This document shows, piece after piece, positions 23,222 to 33,989 of a stretch of 64,000 nt of DNA. The stretch's first letter is position 1, and every line of letters begins with the position of its first letter. The DNA is from Cordylochernes scorpioides. Lineage: Eukaryota; Arthropoda; Arachnida; Pseudoscorpiones; Chernetidae. The position numbers and the translations under genes are program-made. The stretch is from NCBI GenBank assembly GCA_030710605.1, contig CP092879.1, positions 48,419,946-48,483,945 on the forward strand, written 5' to 3'. A model generated the notes under the pieces. That model worked only from the letters and a program-made list of their open reading frames with translations. It searched no databases and was not told where the DNA came from.

Positions 23222-23850
23222 AACAAATGATAAGGCACAATTTGGATTATAGATTATAAACACAAGGTGTGAGTTGACAACCATCATGACTGGGTTAAGT
23301 AGAATGCCTTTGTCATTAAGACTAGTAGGAGCACTACTCAGTGGCAGGCTGATTTAGCTCCAAAAGAAATGGCGGCCTTTGACATGAGGAACAGATGCCA
23401 TGTGCAGCTGCTCCTAACAAGGAGTATAAACGCTGCTAATCCTGTATCCCTGGATTAGGAGCCCTTACAGGGTACTATCAGCCGGGCCAGCTGAGCCCAG
23501 GTTTTTTAGTGAGCTTGTTACTGCTCCCCCTCCTCCTTTTTCATCCGGGCTTGGGACCGGCAAAGGCGGAGTTATAAACACAAGGTAATAAGACCAAATC
23601 CAAATAAATAAATGGTGAGTGACGTTTCGGTAACAGCATTGTTACCATCTTCAGACAAAAGTACTGAATGAGAAATTTTACCACAGCATATTTAATTTTT
23701 TTTTTTTTTTATAACAGTGACTATTTAAAATATGTTGTGGTAAAATTTCTCATTCAGTACTTTTGTCTGAAAATGGTAACAACGCTGAAACGTCACACAC
23801 TATTTATTTATTTGGATTTGGTCTTATTACCTTGTGTTTATTTTAAACAA
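23222..23850. repeat. F1 fold-back MITE interrupted by an R2 retroposon
   Basis: The left arm breaks after ACACAAGGT (23268) and resumes at 23572 with a repeat of TTATAAACACAAGGT. The right arm ends near 23850. The interruption is the R2 element. Confidence 0.8.
23269..23571 (+). mobile_element. R2, a SINE-like retroposon with 15-bp target duplication
   Basis: A 303-bp GC-rich unit flanked by TTATAAACACAAGGT on both sides (23254-23268 and 23572-23586). It contains GCCTTTGTCATTAAGAC, GCACTACTCAGTGGCAGG, CCTGTATCCCTGGATTAGG and TTGGGACCGGCAAAGGCGG. The target duplication indicates retroposition. Its head could be tRNA-like, but no clean B box was seen. Short frames in it (MEYKRCSSC...) recur only because the repeat does. 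Confidence 0.7.
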
Positions 23851-23984
23851 ACTATATGTACATAAGCTTTGAAGACAGTAGAAATACAAAAATAATTTCT
23901 AAAATTGCTTTGAGCACTTCTCTTCCTCAATCAACAATAGTAGTTCACTTAAACTTATCGCTTGAATGAACTATTTAATCACTG

Positions 23985-24255
23985 TATTTGAAATGGTGGG
24001 TAGTTGAAGAGGACATGCTCCATGGTTTGATCTTCCTCTTGGCAGTGTGGATATGTTGGATCAGGGACTTGTGTGTTTATTGTGTCAGCTTGAACATGAC
24101 CTGGTATGGGTGAGATTTCCTCAGGTGTCAGGTTGATTGGTTGGATTTAGCTGCCATTTTGGCAACCTGATCCCCACATTCATTTCCTTTAATTCCTTTT
24201 TGGCTTGCTACCCAACAGAATTGGATGTTTTTATCAGTTGAAAGACCATGTAAAT
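23985..24255 (-). pseudogene. RNase H / zinc-tail fragment of a jockey-like element (B)
   Basis: Minus-strand translation shows KNIQFCWVASQKGIKGNEC, matching the end of a non-LTR RNase H domain (WVPxHVGIxGNE). It is followed by CPHCQEEDQTMEHVLF-like residues, the cysteine/histidine tail of such elements. Stops and frameshifts interrupt it. Contig C has the same fragment at about 38085-38350. Confidence 0.65.
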
Positions 24256-24268
24256 AACTTAATATTTA

Positions 24269-24446
24269 CAGTAGAACCTCCATTAGAGGACACTCACGCA
24301 CTAGAAGGCACCTCTATACAAAAGACAGTTTTCATTTGCAAATTTACCATTTTTTACTATTTAGCAACTCTCCGCTAAGAGGATACCTCTCCCTAAAGGA
24401 CACTTTGGCTCTGCAATTAGGTGTCCTTTACAGGGAGCTTCTACTG
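24269..24446. mobile_element. pogo-like MITE family P1
   Basis: CAGTAGAACCTCCATTAGAG to GCTTCTACTG, TA-flanked, 178 bp. Orthologous copy in C at 38377-38557. Confidence 0.85.
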
Positions 24447-24749
24447 TATTAAATTTTATTTTTAAATAGTCTCTCATGAGAGACAAAAAAAAATGATTTT
24501 TAATGTTCACCAGCCATTCTAGGAGATGGTCATTCAAGGGACACTCGTTATAGTTGACTTACACACAATGGAAATTTATTTTAGGTTTACAGGGATGTTT
24601 TGAAGATCATTTGTTGGTTTGGTTTGGAAAAATGATAGCCACATCAACCACTTATTTATTAAATCCTGAAGTTTCAGTGACTTGCTCTCAGGAGAATGAT
24701 TATTTTGAATACTATTTCTACTTATATGCATACACGGTTTTCTAAACTA

Positions 24750-25187
24750 TAGTTAAACTTGTCTATAGCGCCCCCTCTAAATAGCGCCTTTCTCTCTATA
24801 GCGCCCCCTCTAAATAGCGCCTTTCTCTCTATAGTGCCCCCTCTAAATAGCGCCTTTCTCTCTATAGCGCCCCCTCTAAATAGCGCCTTTCTCTCTATAG
24901 CGCCCCCTCTAAATAGCGCCTTTCTCTCTATAGCGCCCCCTCTAAATAGCGCCTTTCTCTCTATAGCGCCTCCTCTAAATAGCGCCTTTCTCTCTATAGC
25001 GCCCCCTCTAAATAGCGCCTTTCTCTCTATAGCGCCCCCTCTAAATAGCGCCTTTCTCTCTATAGTGCCCCCTCTAAATAGCGCCTTTCTCTCTATAGCG
25101 CCCAATTTTTTAAATATGTAGTACGATGCGATTTACATTAAAAGTGACTTGAGTCTCAAGAGGGGGTGCTATAGACAGGTTTAACTG
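24750..25187. mobile_element. MITE carrying a 33-bp minisatellite, B only
   Basis: Ends TAGTTAAACTTGTCTATAGC and GCTATAGACAGGTTTAACTG are inverted and flanked by TA (24748-24749, 25188-25189). Contig C keeps the empty TA site at 39934-39935 (CTAAAATACATG). The 33-bp array fills most of the element. Confidence 0.85.
24762..25103 (+). repeat. 33-bp minisatellite, ten full units
   Basis: Unit built from TCTATAGCGCCCCCTC plus TAAATAGCGCCTTTCTC. Ten units from 24762 to 25091 keep exact 33-bp spacing, with a partial eleventh. A few units carry GTGCCCC or GCCTCC variants. The period is a multiple of three, so both strands stay open and give an 11-residue protein repeat that is an artefact. Confidence 0.95.
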
Positions 25188-25217
25188 TACATGTAAAGCA
25201 TTGTGCATTTGCATGAG

Positions 25218-25392
25218 CAGTAGAACCTCCATGAGAGGACACTCCCGCTAGAGGACACTTCTCTATAAAGGACAGTTTTCATCGCCACAATTTACATTTT
25301 TACTTTAAAGCTACTCTCAGGTAAGAGGACACCTCTTTCTAAAGGACACTTTGGCTCTGCAATATGATGATTTTTACAGAGAGGTTCTACTG
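25218..25392. mobile_element. pogo-like MITE family P1
   Basis: CAGTAGAACCTCCATGAGAG to GAGGTTCTACTG, 175 bp. Counterpart in C at 39964 carries an internal insertion. Confidence 0.85.
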
Positions 25393-25736
25393 TATATTGA
25401 GAAATAAATAAGAGCTTAAAAATAAAGGATAAAATACAAGGAAGGTCGTTTGTGGGAGACTCTACGGTACCTTCCAGCACAACACTTATATCCTTCCTCT
25501 AGTTTGTAACCTGAGGGATAGATCACCTTTATAGGGCAGAAATAGACAGTGTTATGTTTCTTTCACTTCTTTAGGACTCTTTTTACCTTCTCTGAAAGAC
25601 AAAGGGCATGTGATGAGCACATCCACTCTGTGTGAGAATATATCATGATGTTCTAACCAAATTACTGTTATAAAAGAGGTTGTTAAAATAAAGTCACACT
25701 ATTTACCAGATCTGGCCTCCACAGCTTTTCCTAACC

Positions 25737-25942
25737 ACACTCATGGGGACAAAACTTAAGGAAATTGTATCTTTTAGCATGTATATCAGGATTCAGACAA
25801 AAACTCTGAAAGATATTACAGTGACCTTTATTGAAGACACACGAGATAACCAAGTGTGAACAAAATTACCTCTGTCTTAAAAAAAATAGATGACTGGTTA
25901 CATGAACGATTTTTCACTTCTTTAAGTTTTGTCCATGAGTGT
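25737..25942. mobile_element. Tc1/mariner-type MITE
   Basis: ACACTCATGGGGACAAAACT to GTTTTGTCCATGAGTGT, 206 bp, non-coding. Confidence 0.8.
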
Positions 25943-26179
25943 CTTTTCCAAATAAGCTTCCAACAAACAAATTATATTCGACACAATTAGATTAAGGGTT
26001 TCATGTGTTCACATTGGGGATATATACGTCACAATATGATAGAGATATAGCCTGTTCCTCAAGAAATAAATGGAAAACCCACCTACCTCTCAGTAGCTTT
26101 TTTAAAAATCAAACATGACACAAACTAAACTAACTTCCACTGTGATACCATCTCTCCTGGGAGGTGTATGTAGTCATCT

Positions 26180-26500
26180 CTCATTAACCAGGACCAAAAA
26201 CTCCACTTTTGCCGGTCCCAAGCTCGGATGAAAAAGGAGGAGGGGGAGCAGTAACAAGCTCACTAAAAAAACCTGGGCTCAGCTGGCCTGGCTGATAGTA
26301 CCCTGTAAGGGCTCCTAATCCAGGGATACAGGATGAGCAGTGTTTGTACTCCATGTTAGGAGCAGCTGCACGTGGCATCTGTTCCTCATGTCAGAGGCGA
26401 CCATTTCTTTTGGAGCTAAGTCGGCTTGCCACTGAGTAGTGCTCCCAGTCTTAATGACAAAGGCAGACACATTCTACTTCACCCAATCATGATGGTTGTC
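26180..26500 (-). mobile_element. R2 SINE-like retroposon, inverted copy
   Basis: Complement of the R2 unit: CTCCACTTTTGCCGGTCCCA at its left and GTCTTAATGACAAAGGCAG at its right. It is the only minus-strand copy in the window. Confidence 0.75.
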
Positions 26501-26689
26501 AAATCTCTTTTTTAACTTTACAAGCTTGACGCCCTAATATGATTGAGTGGAGATAAGAAAGAAGAAGACCAATAGTGAAATAGAGCCATACTGAATAGAG
26601 AGATTTTAACCATTATATGCAAGATCTGATTACAATCGGAACATCAGAGAAATTCTACAGATGTATTTGAAATAAAGTCTTATAGAAAT

Positions 26690-26885
26690 ATGATAAGGTA
26701 CAATTTGTAGTATAGATTAGAACTACAAGGTAATAAGACCAAATTTAAATAAATTAATTGGCGAAAAGAGGTTTAGATTTTTATTCTTTTGTCTGATGAT
26801 GGTAACAACATTGTTACCAAAATGTCATATACGTACTATTCATTTATTTGGATTTGGTCTTATTACCTTGTAGTCTTGTAGAAAC
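26690..26885. repeat. Fold-back MITE family F1
   Basis: Arms ACAAGGTAATAAGACC and GGTCTTATTACCTTGT with a central GATGATGGTAACAAC/GTTACC stem. Confidence 0.75.
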
Positions 26886-26939
26886 CTTTAATTCCTGAAC
26901 ATTGTAAAACAAGTTGTTGAACTAAGTGGTGTGTTTCAG

Positions 26940-27017
26940 AGAAATTTGCCACAATATCTGGAAGAAAGGAAGCACCCTTGACATATCTTCCCTACCCTTT
27001 ATGTTTGGATTCCTCTG
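26940..27017 (+). CDS. SWEET exon 2 (contig B copy)
   Basis: Begins after GTGTTTCAG and ends at CTCTG/GTGAGTGT. Codes EICHNIWKKGSTLDISSLPF then MFGFL with split codons at both ends. This is the cytosolic loop and TM2 of the first MtN3/slv domain, where the KKGST and SSLPF motifs are typical. It differs from the C exon by two synonymous changes. Confidence 0.9.
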
Positions 27018-27129
27018 GTGAGTGTAACCAGCGCTTAGATTCTTTAAATAATTGCAAAGAATTCTTCCTCTTTCTTATCTCCACTCAATCATATTAGGGT
27101 ATCAAGTTGTGACCCTTGATGGTGTCTGT

Positions 27130-27431
27130 TTGACAACCATCATGACTTGGTGATTTAAAATGCATCTGCCTTTGTCATTAAGACTGGGAGCACTACTCAG
27201 TGGCAGGCCGACTTAGCTCCAAAAGAAATGGCCGCCTCTGACATGAGGAACAGACACCAGGTGCAGCCGCTCCTAACATGGAGTACAAACGCTGCTCATC
27301 CTGTATCCCTGGATTAGGAGCCCTTACAGGGTACTATCAGCCAGGCCAGCTGAGCCCAGGTTTTTTAGCGAGCTTGTTACTGCTCCCCCTCCTCCTTTTT
27401 CATCCGGGCTTGGGACCAGCAAAGGCGGAGT
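27130..27431 (+). mobile_element. R2 SINE-like retroposon
   Basis: Plus-strand copy ending TTGGGACCAGCAAAGGCGG. It lies in SWEET intron 2 of contig B; C carries the same copy at 46145. Confidence 0.75.
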
Positions 27432-27464
27432 TGCAAAGGATTAAACACAATAAACCAATCAAGA

Positions 27465-27665
27465 TAATGATAAAGCACAATTTGGATTATAGATTATAGC
27501 TACAAGAAAATAAGACCTAATCCAAATAAATTAATAGTATGTGACGTTTCGGTAACAATGCTGTTGCCGAAACTATTAAATTATTTAGAACCATTTATTA
27601 TTTTGTCTGATGATGGTAACAATGCTGTTGCTGAAACGTCACACACTATTAAATACTGGTTTTAC
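27465..27665. repeat. Fold-back MITE family F1
   Basis: GATAAAGCACAATTTGG, then a TACAAGAAAATAAGACC arm, a GTAACA loop and GTCACACACTATTAAAT. The right outer arm is lost. Confidence 0.65.
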
Positions 27666-27885
27666 TGTAATACTATTTATAAATTTCCTTTTGTAGTGTT
27701 TATGCAGGATCTTGAATTTGAAAGTGTTGGTTCAGAATGGTGTGGGACAGATGCTTGTAGCCCTATGCACGTATTTAAATGTATTTTTATGATTGGCCTT
27801 GCCAGGTGGAGGAAACATTATCACACATATGTGAAAGACACTCCACATGTGGGGTAATTCTTCAACACATACTACAGTTAAAATT

Positions 27886-28250
27886 AGAAACTATTTTAGA
27901 CGCGTAAGATTCTTTTTGAAATAAAATAATTTCTACTGCCCTTACTGTAATGGAAAAATTAATGGGAGGGCCTGGCTCTTCAGTGATGAACCCTCCCAGC
28001 GGTTTCGTCAGTTTAATCTACCATCACGCTGTTATATTGCATTTTTCGATCTTCCTTTTATAGTGATACTGTTGCTAGATTCTTGGAATGGGTATTTTAG
28101 ATGAACTATGGACATAAGCTTTGAGGACAGCAGAATTACATACAATTATAGATATATAATTTTTTCATTGCAGTAAGGGCAGTAGAAATTGTTTAATTTC
28201 AAAAAGAATCTTACGCGTCTAAAATAGTTTCTAATTTTCATAACAGATGG
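27886..28250. repeat. Inverted-repeat element family D1
   Basis: Arms AGAAACTATTTTAGACGCG and CGCGTCTAAAATAGTTTCT about 365 bp apart. Inner arms read CTACTGCCCTTACTGTAATG. Related copies at 46861, 47755 and 57476. No protein. Confidence 0.75.
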
Positions 28251-28458
28251 CACGCTAGTGCATCGTAACATACTACAGTACTTATGTCAGCATTGTCCAA
28301 ACTATATATAGGTCGAAGATTTTCCATAAAAAGATACTCTTGATAGAGGACACCTTCGGACAATGTCTCAACTACAGCACCCACCCATTTCTTCATTTTC
28401 CACAAAAACAAGTGATTTTTTCAAACAAAAAAATGATTTTTTCGCAACAAATTACAGT

Positions 28459-28492
28459 CCCCCCCCCCCCCCCCCCCCCTTTTTTTTTTTTT
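28459..28492 (+). repeat. C21 followed by T13
   Basis: Pure pyrimidine tract of 21 C then 13 T. It is collapsed in contig C near 47445. Prone to slippage and to non-B DNA. Confidence 0.85.
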
Positions 28493-28964
28493 GACCAATT
28501 TTTCAATTTTTTATTAAAAATAAAAGTTATTTTGATGAAAATTCTGATAGAAACATTCTAAAAATGAAAGATTCATAAAAATTGAGTTTTTTTTTTTTTC
28601 GATTACAATATTTTGAACAAAAAATGAAATATCACTCTTCGTAATTCTCTCCTGTTGATTCATTTCTCTTTATTAGTAATTTTTCTCAAAGCAAAAATTT
28701 AAATATTTTGAAAAATAATAGATCATCATATTCGTCACTATATCATAGGATTTTATAAATGTCTTTTTTTTTTTTCTAAATACAGTAAAACCCCTCTATA
28801 GTGAACCCCAATGGGACAGAGCTTTTGATTCACTATAGCCACGGTTTGGCCATTTTTTTTTTTTTTTTTTTCTAAATTTTTAGACCATATAATTAAAAAA
28901 CAGCCATACAAACAGGAAAAGGCAGCCACTTAATAATGGTCACTTCGTTTTAATTCCCTTCTTC

Positions 28965-29275
28965 TTCTTCCTCTTTCTTATCTCCACACTGGGTGAAGTA
29001 GAATGCGTCTGCCTTTGTCATTAAGACTGGGAGCACTACTCAGTGGCAGGTCGACTTAGCTCCAAAATAAATGGCCACCTCTGACATGAGGAACAGATGC
29101 CATGTGCAGCCGCTCCTAACATGGAATACAAACGCTGCTCATCCTGTATCCCTGGATTAGGAGCCCTAACAGGGTACTATCAGCTGGACCAGCTGAGCCC
29201 AGGTTTTTTTAGTGAGCTTGTTACTGCTCCCCCTCCTCCTTTTTCATCCGGGCTTGGGACCGGCAAGGGCGGAGT
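28965..29275 (+). mobile_element. R2 SINE-like retroposon inside pogo-like element
   Basis: GTAGAATGCGTCTGCCTTTG to TTGGGACCGGCAAGGGCGG. It breaks the pogo-like element between TTTTAATTCCC and AATGCTGAATATC, which are adjacent in the other copies. Confidence 0.75.
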
Positions 29276-30189
29276 AATGCTGAATATCAAAAGAAGTCAT
29301 TTGATAATAGGTTCTTCTTATCATTAGCATACATGTTTATATATAAACCTATGTATTATTTAAAAATTAAGCCAAATCCCCTAGGCAAAACATTATTAAT
29401 TATATATTTAAAAGGTATAAGAGTATTTTAGAACATCTTTCTAAAATAATATAATACTAAATTTATTTGAAAAATTCCTCTAATACCTTGTTGTTTGAAA
29501 GTGAAAAGTGAAATTTAAAAATAAGAATTGTCTTAAAATATCGTTATTTCCATCAAATAAATAAAGCTCAGTGTATTCTGAATCAATTGAGGATGAATTA
29601 AAAGTATCCAATTAAAAAAAATCGGACGCGAAACATGTTGATACGATAGCGCGATTGGTAAAATTGCGAATAAAAAACGCCAATTTGCAAACACAAAATT
29701 GGTGGTAAAACGGCCGGCCAGGGAGGAATATCCGCGAACCCCGAATGAGTCATATACCTAACAAGAATTCCATTCTAAAAATAGAACTGTAGTGGTAGTT
29801 TTTGAGAATTTATAAGTCGATTTGTTTGTGGCCCATGAGACACGGGGGAACTTGGGGGAACTATTTTTTTCTTCTTCTTCTTCCAATTCCAGTTTCCACA
29901 TATTCTTCTGAAGTGTATATTTAATTTTGTTTTTAACCTGTTATTCAAAACATTTCTGGCCTTAAAATTATTTGGAATTATTTTTTAGCCTAGGTTAAAC
30001 TTGATATAGAATGCTTCTAAAAGGGCAGGCTGCCCTGTTTTTTTTTTTTTTTCAAGAACGCCACTCTTTGTTTCTTTTCTCTATTTTGGAAGCCATTTGT
30101 ATTTTTCTTCTATTTCAAAATTGCCGAATGCAAAGATATTCTATTAAATAAAAGTATAATGTGTAAAAATTAATACAACATACAGCAAA

Positions 30190-30316
30190 AATAGAATGGA
30201 AATGAAAACAACAACAAACAACAAAAAGCCTTTATTTAGGGTCACTGACCCTATACAGGATTCACCAGAGGTATGCATAAGAACAAAGCAGTGAGATGGA
30301 AATGAAAACAACAATG
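30190..30316 (-). repeat. Short retroposed segment with about 17-bp target repeats
   Basis: AATGGAAATGAAAACAAC lies on both sides of a segment that, on the minus strand, ends AAATAAAGGCTTTTTG plus a GTT-rich tail. An inverted copy including its flanks lies at about 30595-30712. Reads as the 3' end of an unidentified non-LTR element. Confidence 0.6.
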
Positions 30317-30892
30317 TCGCTAATTTTTTTGTTTTGAAATCGCGATCCTTGAGCTGAAACATGCTCAAAATTTTGTTGTTTTAAAAAAATTTAAATCACA
30401 ATTTTAAGTTCGTTATAAGCATAGTATTTTAAATAGATTTTATCATTTTGGGACCAAAAATAGGTTCGTTATAGGGGTAGTTTGTTATTTTAAAAATCGC
30501 AAAGTTCGTTATGACGATGGTAATTTCAATGGAATGGAATTGGGAATCGCCGTGGGTTCGTTATAAGGGGAGGTTCGCTATATCCAGGGTTCGTATCATT
30601 TCCATCTCACTGCTTTGTTCTTATGCATACCTCTGGTGAATCCTGTATAGGGTCAGTGACCCTAAATAAAGGCTTTTTGTTGTTTGTTGTTGTTTTCATT
30701 TCCATTCTATTTTTACTGTACATGGTTTTCTAAATGGTCTCTAGATGGATGCTTCTCAGTTTGCCAAAGCTGGTGTTGTGGCTTTGTCACCGACCCCAGC
30801 CCGCTAGTTTGTTCTGATGGTCAATAGATGGCGGAAGAGATGACCAATATCTTTATAGATCAATTATCTCCCAGCAAAATTTTCATCTATAT

Positions 30893-31082
30893 ACAAGGTT
30901 GTCCCAAAAGTTCGTAAATTCTTGCTAAAAAAATCGCAATACCAATATTATTCGCCGTTTTGTATAATGTCTTTGTATTATGTATAAAGTAATTGTATTA
31001 TATATTCGCCGTAATAATATTATTCGCCAAGTAATAAGAAAAATAACCTTTTAAGAAAAACACGAACTTTTAAGACAACCAT
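30893..31082. mobile_element. mariner-type MITE just before SWEET exon 3 (B)
   Basis: ACAAGGTTGTCCCAAAAGTT and its complement near GAACTTTTAAGACAACC are mariner-like ends. About 190 bp. It stops about 35 bp before the exon, so it contributes the intron end. Ortholog in C at 48870-49069. Confidence 0.75.
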
Positions 31083-31116
31083 ATAGATATATCTAAAGAT
31101 TGAATCTATGCTTGCA

Positions 31117-31240
31117 GCTCCTTCCTTTGGTTCAAGTATGGATTGTACATCCACGATGGGACTTTGATCGTAGTCAACTCTGTTGGACTTCTCTTGAACA
31201 TCGGCTACATCATCTGGTATTACCTCTACAGCATTTCCAA
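31117..31240 (+). CDS. SWEET exon 3 (contig B copy)
   Basis: Acceptor TATGCTTGCAG, donor TCCAAG/GTGGGT. With exon 2 it reads ...FGFLC-SFLWFKYGLYIHDGTLIV, then VNSVGLLLNIGYIIWYYLYS and ISK. It covers the end of TM2 and TM3, and the LWxKYG and VN(S/T)VG motifs are diagnostic of SWEETs. No difference from the C exon was seen. The minus-strand frame here (MVTPIPGTHL...) is a shadow. Confidence 0.92.
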
Positions 31241-31297
31241 GGTGGGTTCCAGGAATTGGTGTGACCATCTAGGATGTAAGTTTACTTCCTGCAATAA

Positions 31298-31525
31298 TGT
31301 CACAAGGTAATAAGACCTAATCTAAATAAATTAATAGTGTGTGATGTTTTTGTAACAGCCTTGTTACCATCATCCGAATCAAAAAGAATAAAAGTGATGC
31401 AAATAGATTCATTTTTATTTTTTGTCTAATGATGGTCACAAGACCCTTACAGAAACATCACACAATATTAATTTATTTGAATTAGGTCGTATTTTCTTGT
31501 AGCTATAATCTTTATAATCCAAATG
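31298..31525. repeat. Fold-back MITE family F1
   Basis: CACAAGGTAATAAGACC, then GTGTGTGATGTTTTTG, a GTAACA stem and a right arm ending TTGTAGCTATAATC. Confidence 0.7.
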
Positions 31526-31927
31526 CCATATTAAAAAAGTGCTCATGTTAGTGGTCAGGATATGCCTAATTTATTTTTTTATAATATATATATATTATAT
31601 CATCTAAAATACAATTATTATTATTTTTTTTAAACATATATTTTATTTTCATTCATTGACTGTTTTACATATTTAACCATAGATTCAAAACATACCACTT
31701 TTAATTATTATTGTTGTAAATATGTATAGTTAACCCTACCTTTTTTTTTTTTTTAAATCACTATTATAGAATTCATTCTATAAATTCTATATTGCAGTGA
31801 TAAATAATTTTATGTGTAATTTTACTTCAAGTAATTCAAAATAGAATCTACTTGAAAGGTAAATAATTATCTTTACTTTTTACGACCACCTCTTTTCAAC
31901 AACAAAACACAAAATCGTAACTCAATA

Positions 31928-33376
31928 CAGTAAAACCCCGCTAATACGAACCCTGGATATAGCGAACCTTCCCTTATAACGAACCCACGGCGATTCCCGA
32001 TTCCATTCCATTGAAAATACCATCGTTATAACGAACTTTGCGATTTTTAAAATAACGAACTACCCCTATAACGAACCTATTTTCGGTCCCAAAATGATAA
32101 AATCTATTTAAAATACTATGCTTATAACGAACTTAAAATTGTGATTTAAAAATTTTTTAAAACAACCAAATTTTGAGCATTTTTCAGCTCGCGAATCGCG
32201 ATTTCAAAACAAAAATTAGCGGCATTGTTTGTTTTCATTTCCATTCTATTTTTGCTATAGGTTGTATAAATTTTTACACATTATACTTTTATTTAATAGA
32301 ATATCTTTGCATTCGACAATTTTTAAATATAAGAAAAATACAAATGGCTTTCAAAATAAAGAAAAGAAATAAAGAGTGGCGTTCTAAAAAAAAAAAAAAA
32401 AGTGGCAACACGCCCTTTTAGAAGCGTTCTATATCAAGTTTAACCTAGGCTAAAAAATAATTCCAAATAATTTTAAAGCCAGAAATGGTTTGAATAACAG
32501 GTTAAAAACAAAATTTAATATACACTTCAGAATAATATGTAGAAATTGGAATTGGAAGAAGAAGGAAAAAAAAAAAAAACAGTTCCCCCAAGTTCCCCGT
32601 GTCTCATGGGCCACAAACAAATCGACTTATAAATTCTCAAAAACTACCACTACAGTTATATTTTTAGAATGGAATTCTTGTTAGGTATATGACTCATTCA
32701 GGGTTCGCGGATATTCCCCCTGGCCGGCCGTTTTACCACCGATTTGGTGTTTGCAAATTTGCATTTTTTATTCGCAATTTTACCGATCGCGCTATCGTAT
32801 CAACATGTTTCGCGTCCGATTTTTCTGAATTGGATACTTTTGATTCATCCTCAATTGATTCAGAATACACGGAGCTTTATTCCTTTGATGGAAATAACCA
32901 TTATTTAAGACAATTCTGATTTTCAAATTTCACTTTTCACTTTCAAACAACAAGGTATTAGAGGCATTTTTCAAATAAATATAGTATTATATTATTTGAG
33001 AAAGATGTTCTATAATAGTTTTATACCTTTTAAATATATAATTAATAATGTTTTGCCTAGGGGATTTGGCTTAATTTTTAAATAATACATAGGTTTATAT
33101 ATAAACATGTATGCTAATGATAAGAAGAACCTATTATCAAATGACTTCTTTTGATATTCAGCATTACTGTAAAGAAATAGGTCAATTTAGGGAATTAAAA
33201 CAAAGTGACCATTATTAAGTGGCTGCCTTTTCCTGTTTGTATGGCTGTTTTTTAATTATACGGTCTAAAAATTTAGAAAATTTTAAAAAATGGCCAAACC
33301 GTGGCTATAGTGAACCGTGGCTATAGTGAACCAAAAGCTCTGTCCCATTGGGGTTCACTATAGAGGGGTTTTACTG
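31928..33376. mobile_element. pogo-like element, full-length non-autonomous copy
   Basis: CAGTAAAACCCCGCTAATAC to AGAGGGGTTTTACTG, TA on both sides (31926-31927, 33377-33378), 1449 bp. It is inverted relative to the copy at 28783. Internal AACGAAC boxes repeat the end. A 76-codon frame (32689-32919; acidic SELDTFDSSSIDSEYTELY) may be a transposase relic but has no recognisable DDE motif. Confidence 0.8.
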
Positions 33377-33384
33377 TATGTATA

Positions 33385-33539
33385 CAGTAGAACATGCGCA
33401 TGAGAGGACACTCGTTCTAGAGGACACCTCTCTACAAAGGACAGTTTTTCATATGGCAAAGTTATGAGAAGTCTTTTAACCATCAAGACGTGGTTAGCCA
33501 TGTTTTTTAGGCTATGATCCCTAATGGAAGACTTTACTG
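33385..33539. mobile_element. P1-like MITE, recombined
   Basis: CAGTAGAACATGCGCATGAG to AAGACTTTACTG. The left half is P1 and the right half is diverged. Confidence 0.5.
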
Positions 33540-33559
33540 TATATTACAGGGCTTGCAGG

Positions 33560-33985
33560 GCAAAAGTAACTAATTTTCTGCTCCAATGCTGAAGAGGCTA
33601 GGTGAAGTTCATTATGGCATATGGTAGAGAGAAAAATCATTTTAGGATGACCATAAAAAACATCAAATTGATATCAATATTGGTTTTTTGGTGCATAATA
33701 TTGAAGATGGGTTCTCGCCCACGAATAGCAGCTGCAACATTCCTAAAAAAGTGGTGAATCTTCCCAGCTGTTTCACCAATTTAATCTACCAGACTACCTC
33801 TCTTGGTTCACCACTAATGAGCCAAGCCCTCCCAATATATGTTTTCATCACAGTAAGGACAGTAGAAGTTGGATTGAATGTGTGAAAGAAACATTCACAT
33901 CTTAATGTTTTCATTTGCTGTAATCAGATGGGATTGCTAATGTGAGATTTCAACTGTACCGACTTATAATATAGGAGAAGGGTGT
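33560..33985. other. Intronic repeats, no gene
   Basis: Contains a D1-type fragment (GTAAGGACAGTAGAAGTTGG near 33860). No coding frame is credible. Confidence 0.45.
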
Positions 33986-33989
33986 AGGT

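Larger units (their letters stand above)
28783..30718. mobile_element. pogo-like element with rearranged right end, B only
   Basis: Left TIR CAGTAAAACCCCTCTATAG, TA target duplication (28781-28782, 30719-30720). Contig C has the empty site CTAAATACATGG at 48281-48290. The expected right TIR GGGGTTTTACTG is replaced by CTATTTTTACTG, the end of an inverted copy of the element's own internal segment (about 30185-30316). It contains an R2 retroposon (about 28965-29275). No intact transposase. Confidence 0.8.

Noticed and set aside
24762-25103. Possible CRISPR array
   Set aside because: Uniform 33-bp units without variable spacers, in a eukaryotic genome. It is a plain minisatellite.
24722-25121. 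Open frames on both strands over the minisatellite, giving 11-residue repeat proteins
   Set aside because: The 33-bp period is a multiple of three and the unit lacks stops, so frames stay open automatically. No start context or conservation argues for coding.
27278-27499. Frames MEYKRCSSCIPGLGAL... recurring at several places
   Set aside because: They occur only within R2 copies and break differently in each, so recurrence reflects the repeat, not selection on a protein.
27708-27780. Alternative SWEET exon after TTTATGCAG (also 46690-46762 in C)
   Set aside because: It keeps a frame briefly but gives a poor match to SWEET. The exon at 31117/49104 joins in phase and carries the family motifs.
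31020-31268. 82-codon minus-strand frame, conserved in B and C
   Set aside because: Conserved because it is the antisense of SWEET exon 3, whose sense reading has splice sites and family motifs.
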